A DNA stretch of 15,763 nucleotides from JANXLS01 sp037129555 (GCA_037129555.1 JBAXUS010000146.1:1-15763); one strand, 5' to 3'; positions 7,590 through 15,749 are shown, counted from the first letter of the stretch. Translations and numbers: made by a program. The notes: generated from the letters alone by a model not told the origin.

Positions 7590-10052
7590 ATGTTCATGTC
7601 AAAACGTCTGTTTGCGGTCGTGATGTTCGCATCATTCGCGTTCAGTTCCGTCATGGCGGCTGATGAAGATGGCGAAGCCGGTTGCGTGGCCTGTGGTACC
7701 CGGCGAGCCTCGTCGCGCACTTCGGCAAGCATGAGCGTCGGCTCCAACGTCAACGTGAGCAAACTGTCCGGCTATCAGGCCGAAACGGCCATCGCCATCA
7801 ATCCCACAGATACTCAGAAATTAGTCATCTTCTCCAACAGCAGCACAACGGGGCTGTTCCGTTCATACAGCACAAATGGCGGCCAAACGTGGACCGCAGG
7901 AAACATCGCCACCGGAGCCGACAACCTCGAAGCCGCCTGCTGCGATCCGACGGTCTGCTTCGATAAATTCGGCACACTGTTCCTGTGCTATTTGACCAAC
8001 GCCGCAAAGCCGGGCACCATCGTTTATTCCAGTACCGACAGCGGCGTGACGTTTACCAAAGTCGCCACGTTATCCACGGATTCGGACCAGCCCACCATCG
8101 TCTCCGGTCCCGGTTCTACGGCCGGTTCCAGCACCGTCTGGGTTCTCTATACCGACACGAACGGCAATCAAGTTGCTCAAGGCATGGCCACGACCGCGCT
8201 AGGAACGTTCGGTTCGTTCGGCTCCGTGATTACCGTGCCGAATACAAACGGCCTGGGCTTCGGCGACATTGCTATTGGCCCGGCGGGACAAGTCGTCGTC
8301 GGTTTCCAAAACACCGGCAGCGGGAACGGTCCCGACACCATTAAATGCAGCGTCAACACCGTCGGCCTTGGCGGAACGTTTTCGAATCTCGTCACGCTCT
8401 CAGCGACCAATGTCGGCGGTTTCGACAACATCACACCCCAACCCAATCGCTCCATCGATTCTGAATTGGGTCTCGCTATCGACACCACTAACGGCCCGTT
8501 CCGCGGTCGCACTTACGCCGTCTATACGGACGAATCGCCGGACGAAAGCAACGACACCAACATCATGTTCCGCTACTCCGATAATTTCGGTTCAACGTGG
8601 AGTTCCGCTGTTCGAATCAATGACGACGCGACAACCCGCTCGCAATTCTTTCCAAAGATCGCGCTCGATCCGACGACCGGGGCCGTCGCTATTGCCTGGA
8701 TGGATTGCCGCAACGATTCGGGCAGCGGCCAGAATGATCGCGACAGCGCAGCCAATACGGACGCTCAAGTTTACGCCGCAGTCACCACCGATGGCGGAGT
8801 CACCTTCGCCACAAATGTGCGCATCTCGGCGGGATCAACGAATGCGAAATTGCAAAGCGACACCGGCAATGAATTCGGTGACTACATCGGCATTGCGTAT
8901 CACGGCGGCAAATTTTATCCCGCCTGGCCAGACAACTCAAACAGCACCGGCGACAATCCCGATGGCACGTCTGAATTCGACATTTACACTGCCAAAGTCA
9001 CCGTCACGATCAACAATGGAGGCCCGCTGACCACGACGACGACCGCCTCCAACGCCGCAGCACCGTTCTCATCATCCGCACAAAATGTGACTCTCAACGC
9101 AACCGTCACAGCGTCCAATACCGTCAACGAAGGCACCGTCACATTCCAAATCAAAAGCGGCAACACCAACGTCGGCACCGCCGTGACATCCAGCACCGTC
9201 TCGACCGGAGCGGCCAGCGTCACGTACGCGCTCCCGGCGAATCTCGCACAAGGCACTTACACCATCGTGGCCACGTACAACGCTACCGCGAATTTCCTGA
9301 CAAGCTCCGATAGTACTCACACGTTGACCATCAGCAACGCACCCATTTTCACCAGCGCTGCCAACGCCACGCCCAACCCGGCCACGATCAATCAATCCGT
9401 ACAATTCAGCGCTGCCGCGAGCGGAGCCAGCACGATCACCTTTACCTGGAATTTCGGAGACGGATCATCCGGAAGCGGCGCTTCGCCCACGCACACGTAT
9501 ACCAGCGCGAGCACCTTCACCGCGACCGTGACAGCCACCGATCTATCCAACCAGACCGCCACGTCATCGGTTCAAGTCACCGTCAACGCATCCAACACCG
9601 GCATCGGAGTTCTTCCCGGCGAAATCGACACCGACGGAGACGGCTACAGCGACACCATTGAAATCGCCGACGGCAGCAACCCCAACGATCCCACCGACAA
9701 CCCCGGCTTCGGCGACGCCCCGGTCCTGCGCCAATTGACGCAAACCAAATTCACCATTTCACGAACCGGCAAATTGACGATGACCGGCACCCTGGCCATC
9801 CCCGCCGATTTCGATCCCGGATTCGTTGACACCATTGTCGACATCGCCGGCTACACCCAAGTGTTTTTCCTGAGCTCTCGCGGCTCAGGCAGAACGGGTC
9901 GCGACTCGTTCCGAGTAACTTTCAAAATCGTCCGAGGAACCGTCGCCGCCCAAACCGCCAAATTCACCCTGTCGCTCAACGCCGTCACGAACCAAGTCGT
10001 GGACGGAGCCCCGCTGCAAATCGTGATTGGGAATTTGGTGTTTAGGAAATGA
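7590..10052 (+). CDS. secreted Asp-box (BNR/sialidase-like) beta-propeller with Ig, PKD and Ca-binding repeat
   Basis: The product is 820 aa from ATG 7590. A signal peptide (MFMSKRLFAVVMFASFAFSS, cleavage after VMA at about residue 23) precedes a mature N-terminus with C32-x2-C35. Residues about 55-460 form a sialidase-type propeller with four Asp boxes: STNGGQTW (94-101), STDSGVTF (148-155), SDNFGSTW (330-337) and TTDGGVTF (399-406). FGDYIGIAYHG begins at 429. No FRIP-type arginine motif of true sialidases was found, so glycan binding or another hydrolase activity is as likely as sialidase. Then come a Big_3_5-like Ig domain (about 479-583), a PKD domain with TWNFGDGSS (about 584-666) and a thrombospondin-type-3-like Ca-binding loop DTDGDGYSD (680-688). 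A C-terminal module (about 709-820) resembles that of the giant upstream protein. An outer-surface or extracellular location is inferred. The gene converges on the esterase gene across a strong hairpin. Confidence 0.85.
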   Translation: MFMSKRLFAVVMFASFAFSSVMAADEDGEAGCVACGTRRASSRTSASMSVGSNVNVSKLSGYQAETAIAINPTDTQKLVIFSNSSTTGLFRSYSTNGGQTWTAGNIATGADNLEAACCDPTVCFDKFGTLFLCYLTNAAKPGTIVYSSTDSGVTFTKVATLSTDSDQPTIVSGPGSTAGSSTVWVLYTDTNGNQVAQGMATTALGTFGSFGSVITVPNTNGLGFGDIAIGPAGQVVVGFQNTGSGNGPDTIKCSVNTVGLGGTFSNLVTLSATNVGGFDNITPQPNRSIDSELGLAIDTTNGPFRGRTYAVYTDESPDESNDTNIMFRYSDNFGSTWSSAVRINDDATTRSQFFPKIALDPTTGAVAIAWMDCRNDSGSGQNDRDSAANTDAQVYAAVTTDGGVTFATNVRISAGSTNAKLQSDTGNEFGDYIGIAYHGGKFYPAWPDNSNSTGDNPDGTSEFDIYTAKVTVTINNGGPLTTTTTASNAAAPFSSSAQNVTLNATVTASNTVNEGTVTFQIKSGNTNVGTAVTSSTVSTGAASVTYALPANLAQGTYTIVATYNATANFLTSSDSTHTLTISNAPIFTSAANATPNPATINQSVQFSAAASGASTITFTWNFGDGSSGSGASPTHTYTSASTFTATVTATDLSNQTATSSVQVTVNASNTGIGVLPGEIDTDGDGYSDTIEIADGSNPNDPTDNPGFGDAPVLRQLTQTKFTISRTGKLTMTGTLAIPADFDPGFVDTIVDIAGYTQVFFLSSRGSGRTGRDSFRVTFKIVRGTVAAQTAKFTLSLNAVTNQVVDGAPLQIVIGNLVFRK

Positions 10053-10127
10053 TGAGGTGCTAAACGCGCAACATTGATCCACGCCTAAAGGATAACGCCT
10101 ATACGCCGAAGACGTTTTGTAGCAAAG

Positions 10128-10161
10128 CCCAGGGTTGCCGCGCACTCGCGGCTACCCTGGG
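10128..10161. terminator. 15-bp hairpin between convergent genes: bidirectional terminator or dispersed palindrome
   Basis: The left arm at 10128-10142 (CCCAGGGTTGCCGCG) and the right arm at 10147-10161 (CGCGGCTACCCTGGG) pair at 14 of 15 positions around a 4-nt loop (CACT). It lies 75 nt after the + gene's stop and 26 nt before the - gene's stop, so both transcripts would read into it. Weak tracts flank it (AAAA at 10163-10166 on the + strand side). Position fits a bidirectional terminator, while the very GC-rich stem without a strong U-tract also fits a REP-like intergenic repeat. Confidence 0.6.
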
Positions 10162-10187
10162 TAAAAGATCAGCGTAGCACCATTTGC

Positions 10188-13157
10188 TCACTTTCCCGCC
10201 TCATCAATCCCCACATCACAAAACGTCAGCGCCGCGAGTCCGTTCGCGCCGTTCAACAGCGTCTTCTGGTTCCACGCAATTTCTTTCAGATACGTGATCT
10301 TCTTCGCCGTCGTTGCTTCTTTTAATTTCAGCGTCAACACATTGCCGGCAACACTGCCCGACGCGACGAATCCTTTTTGGCCGTCCAGATAAAACTGAGT
10401 GACCAGTGCTTCCGTCCACACCACCGGTTGGTCGAATTCCAGGACGATGCTATCCTTCGCCCCGGCACCAAACGACGCCTTGCGCAGGTTGGGCGACGTG
10501 ATCGATGTGGCGGGGACTTTGCCGTAATGATCGCGCTCGATTAGCGGCTGGATCAGCTTCGCGAATTCACTCCATCCAGCCAGCGGATAATGGCACGGGC
10601 CGGGCGGATTCACGCCCAGCGTGGACATCACGCTCAGATTTGAATACAGCGACGACAGCGTGCGCTGCTTTTCGCGCAGCATGTCGCCCGACCCAAATCC
10701 TCCGCCCATACTGCACGAGTTCGGCCAGATTTGGAACACGTAGTACTGTTTCACATTCGGAAAATCCTGCTTCCATCCAGCGGACATTTCAACGAACAAT
10801 GAATGATACGACTGCCAGCCATAACCGCCCGTCGGGCCGTCCGAACCTTGATCGTTTTCGCCTTGATGCCACAGAATCGCGCGGATGCCGTGTGTCAATT
10901 TCGCCTGTTGGACGCGCCACAACATCTTGCCATAAAGCGTCGTCAAATCCGTCGGCTCCGTCACGCTGCGCTGATGCTGGTCAATGCGTGTTCCACCCGC
11001 CGCTGCGTTGATGATAAAAATCGGAATCTTTTGGCTCTCGACCAAGCGCTTCGCCAATTCCATACCCCACCATCCGAGCTCGGCCTTCTCGCCCTTCTGA
11101 GCCTTCCACACCGGATAGCACCACAGGTTCCCCTGATCACCTTTTTGATTCGCGTTCGGTCGGCCATAACTGCGAATCCATTCGCTCGTCTCAGGCGGCG
11201 ATTTCTCATGCGTGTCCGTCGCCAAACCGTTCGACTGCCCATCAATAATGTACGCGTCGCCGCACACCAGATTTCCGATCGTCTCAACGACCTTCTCCAC
11301 GCCGCCTGTCTTCACGCCAAATTCGACTTTATATTTGATCAAGCCGGGCTTTAAATTCGTCGAAAGCACAAACGATTTATCCGCGCCCACCTTTGCCGTC
11401 TCAGTCTTGATCATTTTATCGTCGGCATACAGTTTCAGAAAAACCTCGTCCGAATTTTCACCGAGCGAACCATTATAAAACAGCGTCCCTTCGTTTGAAT
11501 CGTCGCGCGAATAGAATTGGCCTTCGACCGGCTTCTCATCTTTCGCCGGGACGCGTGCGACCCACGTGTCGCTCTTCGGCTCCGTCACGGCAATCGTCAC
11601 ACTCTGAGTCACCGGCGCGCCGCCATTGCTCAACGTCGCGGTCACGGTCAACGTCCCGCTGTTCTGAGCGCGTTTCAAAATCAATTTTCCCGGTGCGATT
11701 TCTTTGATGACGGCAAAAGGTCCGACGCTCCACACCGTCTTTACATCGCCAGTGTTCTTCGCTTTCATCGCGGCGAGATTCGTAATCTGCGGCACGACCT
11801 CAATCGCCGTGCGCCCGTCCCACGTCGCCGGAGCGCTCAGCGTAAACACCGGCTCCTGGATGTCCTCTTTGATCGTGATCGCGATGTCCTTCGTCTTCAC
11901 GTTGTTCGGATAAACAGCCTTAACTTGCAACGTCGCGGTCGCGTCGCCCGTCACGCGCCCAGCATCAACCGTGTACGCAAACCGGTCCACCGCAACGACC
12001 GTTTCCTGCCCGTCGCGTTTCAAAATCCAAAATACTTTTTGAGCGCCACCCGCTTGAAGCGTGAACGTCGCGCTCTGACCTTCGAGCACCGTTGCTGTCG
12101 CTGCCGACACAGCGAACGCGTCGCCCGTCTGCACGACCGGCCCGACGACCGTCTGCAACGGCTTCTGATTTTCGTACAGCAACTTCGCCCACTCCGCCGA
12201 ACGCGCCACGCTCGAAATGCGCACTTCGTCCAAGTCGCCGATGAAATCGTAATTGTTGTACCAACCGCCCAACCAAAATCGCATCGGTGATTTGATGTTC
12301 AACAGCGTCGTCGCTTCAGCCGCCAACGCACCGTTGATGTACATCCGTCGCGGCCCGTTTCCAAACGTGTGGACCACATGAATCCACTCGCCCAACGGCA
12401 ACCGCTGTGGGGCATCAATGTCCGAGAAATCGCTGTCTACATGGATGTGCGCAGGGCTGCGCAACTGCATCCGAATTTTGCTGCCGCGATTTCCACCTTC
12501 ATTGCCCCAGCCGATGATCGTCGTGTTGGGCACCTCCGCCCGGAACCACGTCTCCGTCGTGTGCGCACTCGCCCCCGAGGGATAGTTCGTAATTTTGTCG
12601 CCGCAGAACACACCCTTTTTGCCCGGAAAATGTCGCGCTGTTCCGATCATCCCGGCAACCGGTGTCGTCCCCATATCCTTCGATTCCAGCGTCCCAACTT
12701 CATCGGCCACTGTCTCGCCTAAATGCCAGACACTCACAAATCCGTTCGATGCATTGAAGACGGCTTTCGCGTTCGACTCGCTCGCCGCGTCCGCCTTGCC
12801 CCAATGCAGTTTGATCTCCTGGCGCGCATTGCCCTTGATCTCCGGAATGCGCACCCACATGCTCGCGGAGCCTTTCGCTGCGTCCCATTCATCGATCTGA
12901 TATGCCAGCGCGTTTCCGCCCGACGAAAAGCGTATATCCTCGCCCATCGCTTTCGCCTGCTTGAAATCGAACCAATCTTTATTGAGCCGAACCAGTAGAG
13001 GAAAATCCTTTTCGCTCACGTTCGCCGGCAGGTTTGCACCTTCAGGTGTCGTTAAAATGAAGATCGATCCCGAGTGCTGCCAGCCTTCATATTGAGCGAA
13101 CACCGGAGCGCACAACCCCAGGACAAGGACGACGGCGAGCGACATAAATTTGTTCAT
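10188..13157 (-). CDS. secreted multidomain sialate O-acetylesterase-like SGNH hydrolase with DUF2341 and LamG domains
   Basis: The product is 989 aa. The ATG at 13157 has AAGGA 8 nt upstream and a signal peptide (MNKFMSLAVVLVLGLCAPVFA, cleavage near 21). Domains in order: DUF2341 (about 45-125, with DFPLLVRLNK and IKLHWG); a LamG/concanavalin-like jelly roll (about 138-330, with ETWFRAE, EWIHVVHTF and the ending GDLDEVRIS); Ig-like segments (about 345-530); and a SASA/carbohydrate-esterase domain (about 630-880). Its catalytic signatures are DGQSN (639-643, nucleophile S642), LWHQGEN (762-768) and CHYP with H856. A short beta domain ends the chain. The family removes O-acetyl groups from sialic acids or plant/algal polysaccharides. 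The LamG part probably binds glycan, and polysaccharide de-acetylation is the likelier role here. It lies downstream of the transglutaminase-like gene but is separated from it by a terminator, so it is probably transcribed separately. Confidence 0.88.
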   Translation of the reverse strand: MNKFMSLAVVLVLGLCAPVFAQYEGWQHSGSIFILTTPEGANLPANVSEKDFPLLVRLNKDWFDFKQAKAMGEDIRFSSGGNALAYQIDEWDAAKGSASMWVRIPEIKGNARQEIKLHWGKADAASESNAKAVFNASNGFVSVWHLGETVADEVGTLESKDMGTTPVAGMIGTARHFPGKKGVFCGDKITNYPSGASAHTTETWFRAEVPNTTIIGWGNEGGNRGSKIRMQLRSPAHIHVDSDFSDIDAPQRLPLGEWIHVVHTFGNGPRRMYINGALAAEATTLLNIKSPMRFWLGGWYNNYDFIGDLDEVRISSVARSAEWAKLLYENQKPLQTVVGPVVQTGDAFAVSAATATVLEGQSATFTLQAGGAQKVFWILKRDGQETVVAVDRFAYTVDAGRVTGDATATLQVKAVYPNNVKTKDIAITIKEDIQEPVFTLSAPATWDGRTAIEVVPQITNLAAMKAKNTGDVKTVWSVGPFAVIKEIAPGKLILKRAQNSGTLTVTATLSNGGAPVTQSVTIAVTEPKSDTWVARVPAKDEKPVEGQFYSRDDSNEGTLFYNGSLGENSDEVFLKLYADDKMIKTETAKVGADKSFVLSTNLKPGLIKYKVEFGVKTGGVEKVVETIGNLVCGDAYIIDGQSNGLATDTHEKSPPETSEWIRSYGRPNANQKGDQGNLWCYPVWKAQKGEKAELGWWGMELAKRLVESQKIPIFIINAAAGGTRIDQHQRSVTEPTDLTTLYGKMLWRVQQAKLTHGIRAILWHQGENDQGSDGPTGGYGWQSYHSLFVEMSAGWKQDFPNVKQYYVFQIWPNSCSMGGGFGSGDMLREKQRTLSSLYSNLSVMSTLGVNPPGPCHYPLAGWSEFAKLIQPLIERDHYGKVPATSITSPNLRKASFGAGAKDSIVLEFDQPVVWTEALVTQFYLDGQKGFVASGSVAGNVLTLKLKEATTAKKITYLKEIAWNQKTLLNGANGLAALTFCDVGIDEAGK

Positions 13158-13178
13158 GCTGGGATTCCTTGATGATTC

Positions 13179-13244
13179 AAGTAGAGCCGAATTTTATTCG
13201 GCTCGTCTATATATGATTTAGCCGAATAAAATTCGGCTCTACTT
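13179..13244. repeat. 25-bp perfect inverted repeat, nested palindromes (REP/BIME-like)
   Basis: The arms at 13179-13203 and 13220-13244 are exact reverse complements, separated by 16 nt. Each arm itself contains a near-palindrome, AGCCGAAT-TTT-ATTCGGCT. The element can fold as one long hairpin or as two small ones, as in bacterial REP/BIME pairs. It sits 8 nt beyond the ribosome site of the esterase gene and 51 nt from the preceding gene's terminator. A TATATA in the spacer could serve as a -10 for the esterase gene, but no matching -35 was seen. No transposase or target-site duplication is evident. Confidence 0.75.
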
Positions 13245-13295
13245 TAGTTGATCGTGTGACGTACACCACGTTTTCACGCTTGCATTTCAATACAC

Positions 13296-13328
13296 AAAAA
13301 ATCAGCGCGCCAAAGCGACGCGCTGATT
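13296..13328 (-). terminator. intrinsic terminator of the transglutaminase-like gene
   Basis: Read on the - strand, a perfect 10-bp GC-rich stem (AATCAGCGCG with CGCGCTGATT) has a 9-nt loop and is followed directly by six T residues (A-run 13296-13301 on the + strand). It starts 33 nt after the TAG of the gene at 13362. It separates that gene from the esterase gene on the same strand. Confidence 0.85.
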
Positions 13329-13361
13329 CGCACACGTTTTTATGTCATCCCAACCTAATCG

Positions 13362-14384
13362 CTAGTTCAAATCTTTATACTCAAATTTCTTCGCCACCGG
13401 GAACTTCTTGCCGTCAGCTTCCGCGTACGGATACACGAAGTAATTGAGCGCCGCTTCAGCTTGCTTCGGGACGAGATTCACGTCGCGACCGTTGCTGATT
13501 TGAAATCGATCCGCCGTCAAATTTCCGAAGTAATACGGGGCCATCGCCGGGTTCTTCTGAGCTTCCGATGCATCGACCGGCACCCAGCCAATTCCGCCCA
13601 AATAGTACTTCGCCCAGCAATGATAACCGCCGACCGGGCCGGCTTTCGTTTCAGGTTTCGCTGCATCAAGCGTCGGGACCGAGAAGCCCATCTCGAACTT
13701 CACGGGAATGCCCTTCGTCCGCCCGATCGACATGATCATGGCGTGAAAATCAGTGCAGTTACCGAACTTGGAATCGCAGGCCCATTGCGTGCTACCGTTG
13801 CCCCAGCCCAGCTTGTCTTTCGGCTTGTCATACTTCATCGTACTGACCGTGAAATCGTACGCGGCCTTCGCAATGTCTTGCGGCTTGGTCGCACCTTCAA
13901 TCGCAGCGTCAGCAGTCGGCCCGAAATTGCCACCGACCAACACGAGCTGATTCGCACGCAGCCACTTTGATTGCGCCGCACGTTCATCAGCCGTCAACTC
14001 AAGTGCCTTGTCAATATTCTGCGCGGATACTTCCTTGCGGACGCACTCAATCGTCATCGTAACCGACAGACCTTTGGCATCCTTCGCATCGAGTTTCCAA
14101 TGCGCCATCTTATTGTTCAACTCCGGCTCGACAGCGACTTCGGGCGCGGTCGGCGTGTTGAATTTTACATTCGTGATTGTTTGATGAACGCTGTCCTGAG
14201 GCACCGGAATCCACAGATCGACGCTCTTCGCGCCTTCGGGAACGGCCTCAATCGTGGCGGTGTAACTGAATTGAAAATGACGGCTCTTGGCTCCGGCGGG
14301 CGCTTCCAACTCTTCTGCACGAACCCATCCGGTTACAGCGGTAAAACACAGTGTTGCGATAATGAAAATTTGACGCACGAGCAT
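13362..14384 (-). CDS. secreted transglutaminase-like (papain-fold) protein
   Basis: The product is 340 aa. The ATG at 14384 has AGGAG 3 nt upstream and a signal peptide (MLVRQIFIIATLCFTAVTGW, cleavage near VRA-EE at residue 23). Residues about 35-120 are a beta-rich domain often found before transglutaminase cores (HFQFSYTATI, VDLWIPVP). The core carries the expected triad: C210 in FGNCTDFHAMIMSIGRTKGIP, H255 in GGYHCWAKYY, and D271 in GWVPVDASEA. CDSKFGNC-type motifs and the following helix are standard for TGc-family proteins. Bacterial members are mostly proteases, amidases or uncharacterised peptide-modifying enzymes. True protein cross-linking is rare. A periplasmic or extracellular location is inferred from the signal peptide. 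It is followed by a strong terminator and preceded by a perfect palindrome at 14411-14430, so it appears monocistronic and possibly regulated. Confidence 0.87.
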   Translation of the reverse strand: MLVRQIFIIATLCFTAVTGWVRAEELEAPAGAKSRHFQFSYTATIEAVPEGAKSVDLWIPVPQDSVHQTITNVKFNTPTAPEVAVEPELNNKMAHWKLDAKDAKGLSVTMTIECVRKEVSAQNIDKALELTADERAAQSKWLRANQLVLVGGNFGPTADAAIEGATKPQDIAKAAYDFTVSTMKYDKPKDKLGWGNGSTQWACDSKFGNCTDFHAMIMSIGRTKGIPVKFEMGFSVPTLDAAKPETKAGPVGGYHCWAKYYLGGIGWVPVDASEAQKNPAMAPYYFGNLTADRFQISNGRDVNLVPKQAEAALNYFVYPYAEADGKKFPVAKKFEYKDLN

Positions 14385-14410
14385 GCTCTCCTTTTAGAAG
14401 GTTCAAGTTG

Positions 14411-14430
14411 AATCGGATGACCATCCGATT
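14411..14430. promoter_or_regulatory. 20-bp perfect palindrome upstream of the transglutaminase-like gene
   Basis: AATCGGATG at 14411-14419 and CATCCGATT at 14422-14430 are exact reverse complements around a 2-nt centre (AC). The element begins 27 nt upstream of the start codon at 14384, next to its ribosome site (14388-14392). It could be an operator for a dimeric regulator, a 5'-UTR hairpin (7-bp stem with a 6-nt loop), or a copy of a dispersed palindrome. Confidence 0.5.
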
Positions 14431-14690
14431 TCTAAACTACTCCATCACTTGCGACGTTTGGGGGTGCCGGTTTCGCACCGCGCAGGGATGCGATTTAAAA
14501 CTGCGGCTATTGAAACCATCGGAGGCCTCCTTTCTTCTTCTTCAAAAGGTTCTCACAAATCGGCAGTGGCGCACGTTAAAACAAAACGCGTTACCGCTAC
14601 TAAACTACGGGACAATACGCGGAATATTCAAAAATACAACTCATTCGATTTGACTTCTCGCTGCTGAAACAGGCGCAGGTATGTTGAAAT

Positions 14691-14704
14691 AACATGCACA
14701 TGTT
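14691..14704. promoter_or_regulatory. 14-bp palindrome, possible operator upstream of the FHA-zinc-ribbon gene
   Basis: AACATG and CATGTT are exact half-sites separated by CA. The element lies 106 nt upstream of the GTG start at 14810, inside the divergent intergenic region. The arrangement suits a helix-turn-helix dimer, but a 6-bp half-site can arise by chance, and no regulator gene is adjacent. Confidence 0.3.
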
Positions 14705-14809
14705 CGTGACGATTCGCAGTAATAGCATCTCGATTCCCTTGAATTCGCCGAAAATCAGAGATACTTTAGCGGAGTTCGAATAGCGCAACCGGCGGAGAGC
14801 GCAGTCACT

Positions 14810-15712
14810 GTGGCGAAGCTGATTTTCAGAAGCGGCATGTACGCTGGGAAGAACATGAGCCTGCCGGAAGGCAAGGCCATCGTCCTCGGTCGCAACCGCG
14901 ATGTCGATTTGCCCCTCAACGACGCCAAGCTTTCTCGCCGTCACTGTAAAATCACCGCTACCGATTCAGGCTGTGTCATCGTCGATTTCGGCAGCACCAA
15001 CGGCACCTTCGTCAACGGCAATCGACTCGAAGCTGAAAACGAAATGGAGTTGATCGAATTCGACCGCATCGTTCTCGGCGATACCGAAATTGAATTGTAC
15101 CTCTCCGAACCCGGCGAACGCATTCTCGCGGTCTCCAGTGATGACAACATGCCGATCGTGAAAGTCAACGATGAAGGCTCGTCCGTCAGCAAAGCAGTCC
15201 AATCGCCAACGCTGGCCCATATGAAAGCCGTCGAAGCCGAACGCAAAGCAGAATCCGAAATCGAAATCAAACAGGACCCCGATCCGCTCTTGGCCGCGCT
15301 GTACGAAATGGGCCTGCCGCTTCCGCCCGAACCGCCGCTCCCCAGCGGCACGCACACGCGCTACGAACCGACCTATTGCAGCTACTGCGGAACGAAGATT
15401 TCCGAGGACGACAAAACCACCGGCGTCGCACATCTGATCAATAATAAGATGGCGTGCAAAACCTGTTTGGCCAAACCGCCTGTCGCGCCCGGCCATTCAG
15501 CCAAGCCTGAAGTGGACGCGATGCTCGCCGCGCTCGACAGCGAACCCACCGTCGTCGATACGTCTAAACGCGCCAGAATTTCGAAAGTTGAACGTGAGGA
15601 CGACACGAGCCAGAACATGCGCCTCACACCCGTCAACCCGCCTTCGAACGTGTTGCCCGCCATCGTCGATGATCCCCAAGCCTTTGGCGACGAATTCGAA
15701 GAAATAAGCTGA
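14810..15712 (+). CDS. FHA-domain protein with C4 zinc ribbon and acidic C-terminal tail
   Basis: The product is 300 aa from GTG 14810. This start captures the complete first FHA strand (MAKLIFRSG), whereas the next ATG at 14837 would cut it. A GGAG lies 12 nt upstream, a rather long spacing. The FHA domain spans about 1-98: LGRN with R28, SRRHC (42-46) and GSTNGTFVNG (61-70) hold all the residues used to bind phosphothreonine. A charged linker rich in Glu/Lys (about 105-160) and a Pro-rich segment (170-180) follow. Next is a four-cysteine knuckle pair C190-x2-C193 and C216-x2-C219, probably binding zinc. The tail ends acidic (DEFEEIS) and contains no membrane segment. It is probably a cytoplasmic adaptor for Ser/Thr-kinase signalling. 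Whether the ribbon binds nucleic acid or protein cannot be told. The window ends 51 nt after its stop. Confidence 0.87.
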   Translation: MAKLIFRSGMYAGKNMSLPEGKAIVLGRNRDVDLPLNDAKLSRRHCKITATDSGCVIVDFGSTNGTFVNGNRLEAENEMELIEFDRIVLGDTEIELYLSEPGERILAVSSDDNMPIVKVNDEGSSVSKAVQSPTLAHMKAVEAERKAESEIEIKQDPDPLLAALYEMGLPLPPEPPLPSGTHTRYEPTYCSYCGTKISEDDKTTGVAHLINNKMACKTCLAKPPVAPGHSAKPEVDAMLAALDSEPTVVDTSKRARISKVEREDDTSQNMRLTPVNPPSNVLPAIVDDPQAFGDEFEEIS

Positions 15713-15730
15713 GTTAAAATGCGAATGTGC

Positions 15731-15749
15731 TCCACGTCACCGACGTGGA
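15731..15749 (+). terminator. 8-bp hairpin after the FHA-zinc-ribbon gene
   Basis: TCCACGTC at 15731-15738 pairs exactly with GACGTGGA at 15742-15749 over a 3-nt loop, followed by TTTCTCG. It begins 18 nt after the TGA. The position suits a terminator, but the T-tract is short. It could also be the edge of an intergenic repeat continuing past the window. Confidence 0.5.

Larger units (their letters stand above)
14385..14809. other. divergent intergenic region, no gene supported
   Basis: These 425 nt separate the start codons of two divergent genes. Small open frames exist (for example 14408-14653 and 14449-14667 on +), but they lack ribosome sites, start with rare codons and have no family-like sequence. 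The region holds two palindromes (14411-14430 and 14691-14704) and pyrimidine- and A-rich stretches such as 14529-14547. It must contain promoters in both directions, but I could not define a convincing -35/-10 pair. Confidence 0.6.

Noticed and set aside
8269..9030. 253-aa frame overlapping the propeller gene in another phase
   Set aside because: Ser/Arg/Thr/Pro-rich shadow sequence with no family resemblance; the main frame shows Asp boxes throughout.
11517..12290. 257-aa plus-strand open frame antisense to the esterase gene
   Set aside because: Arg/His/Leu-rich composition typical of a shadow frame; the opposite strand has clear domains, a signal peptide and a ribosome site.
14408..14667. 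Two small open frames in the divergent intergenic region
   Set aside because: No ribosome site, non-ATG starts and no recognisable sequence; the first overlaps the palindrome upstream of the transglutaminase-like gene.
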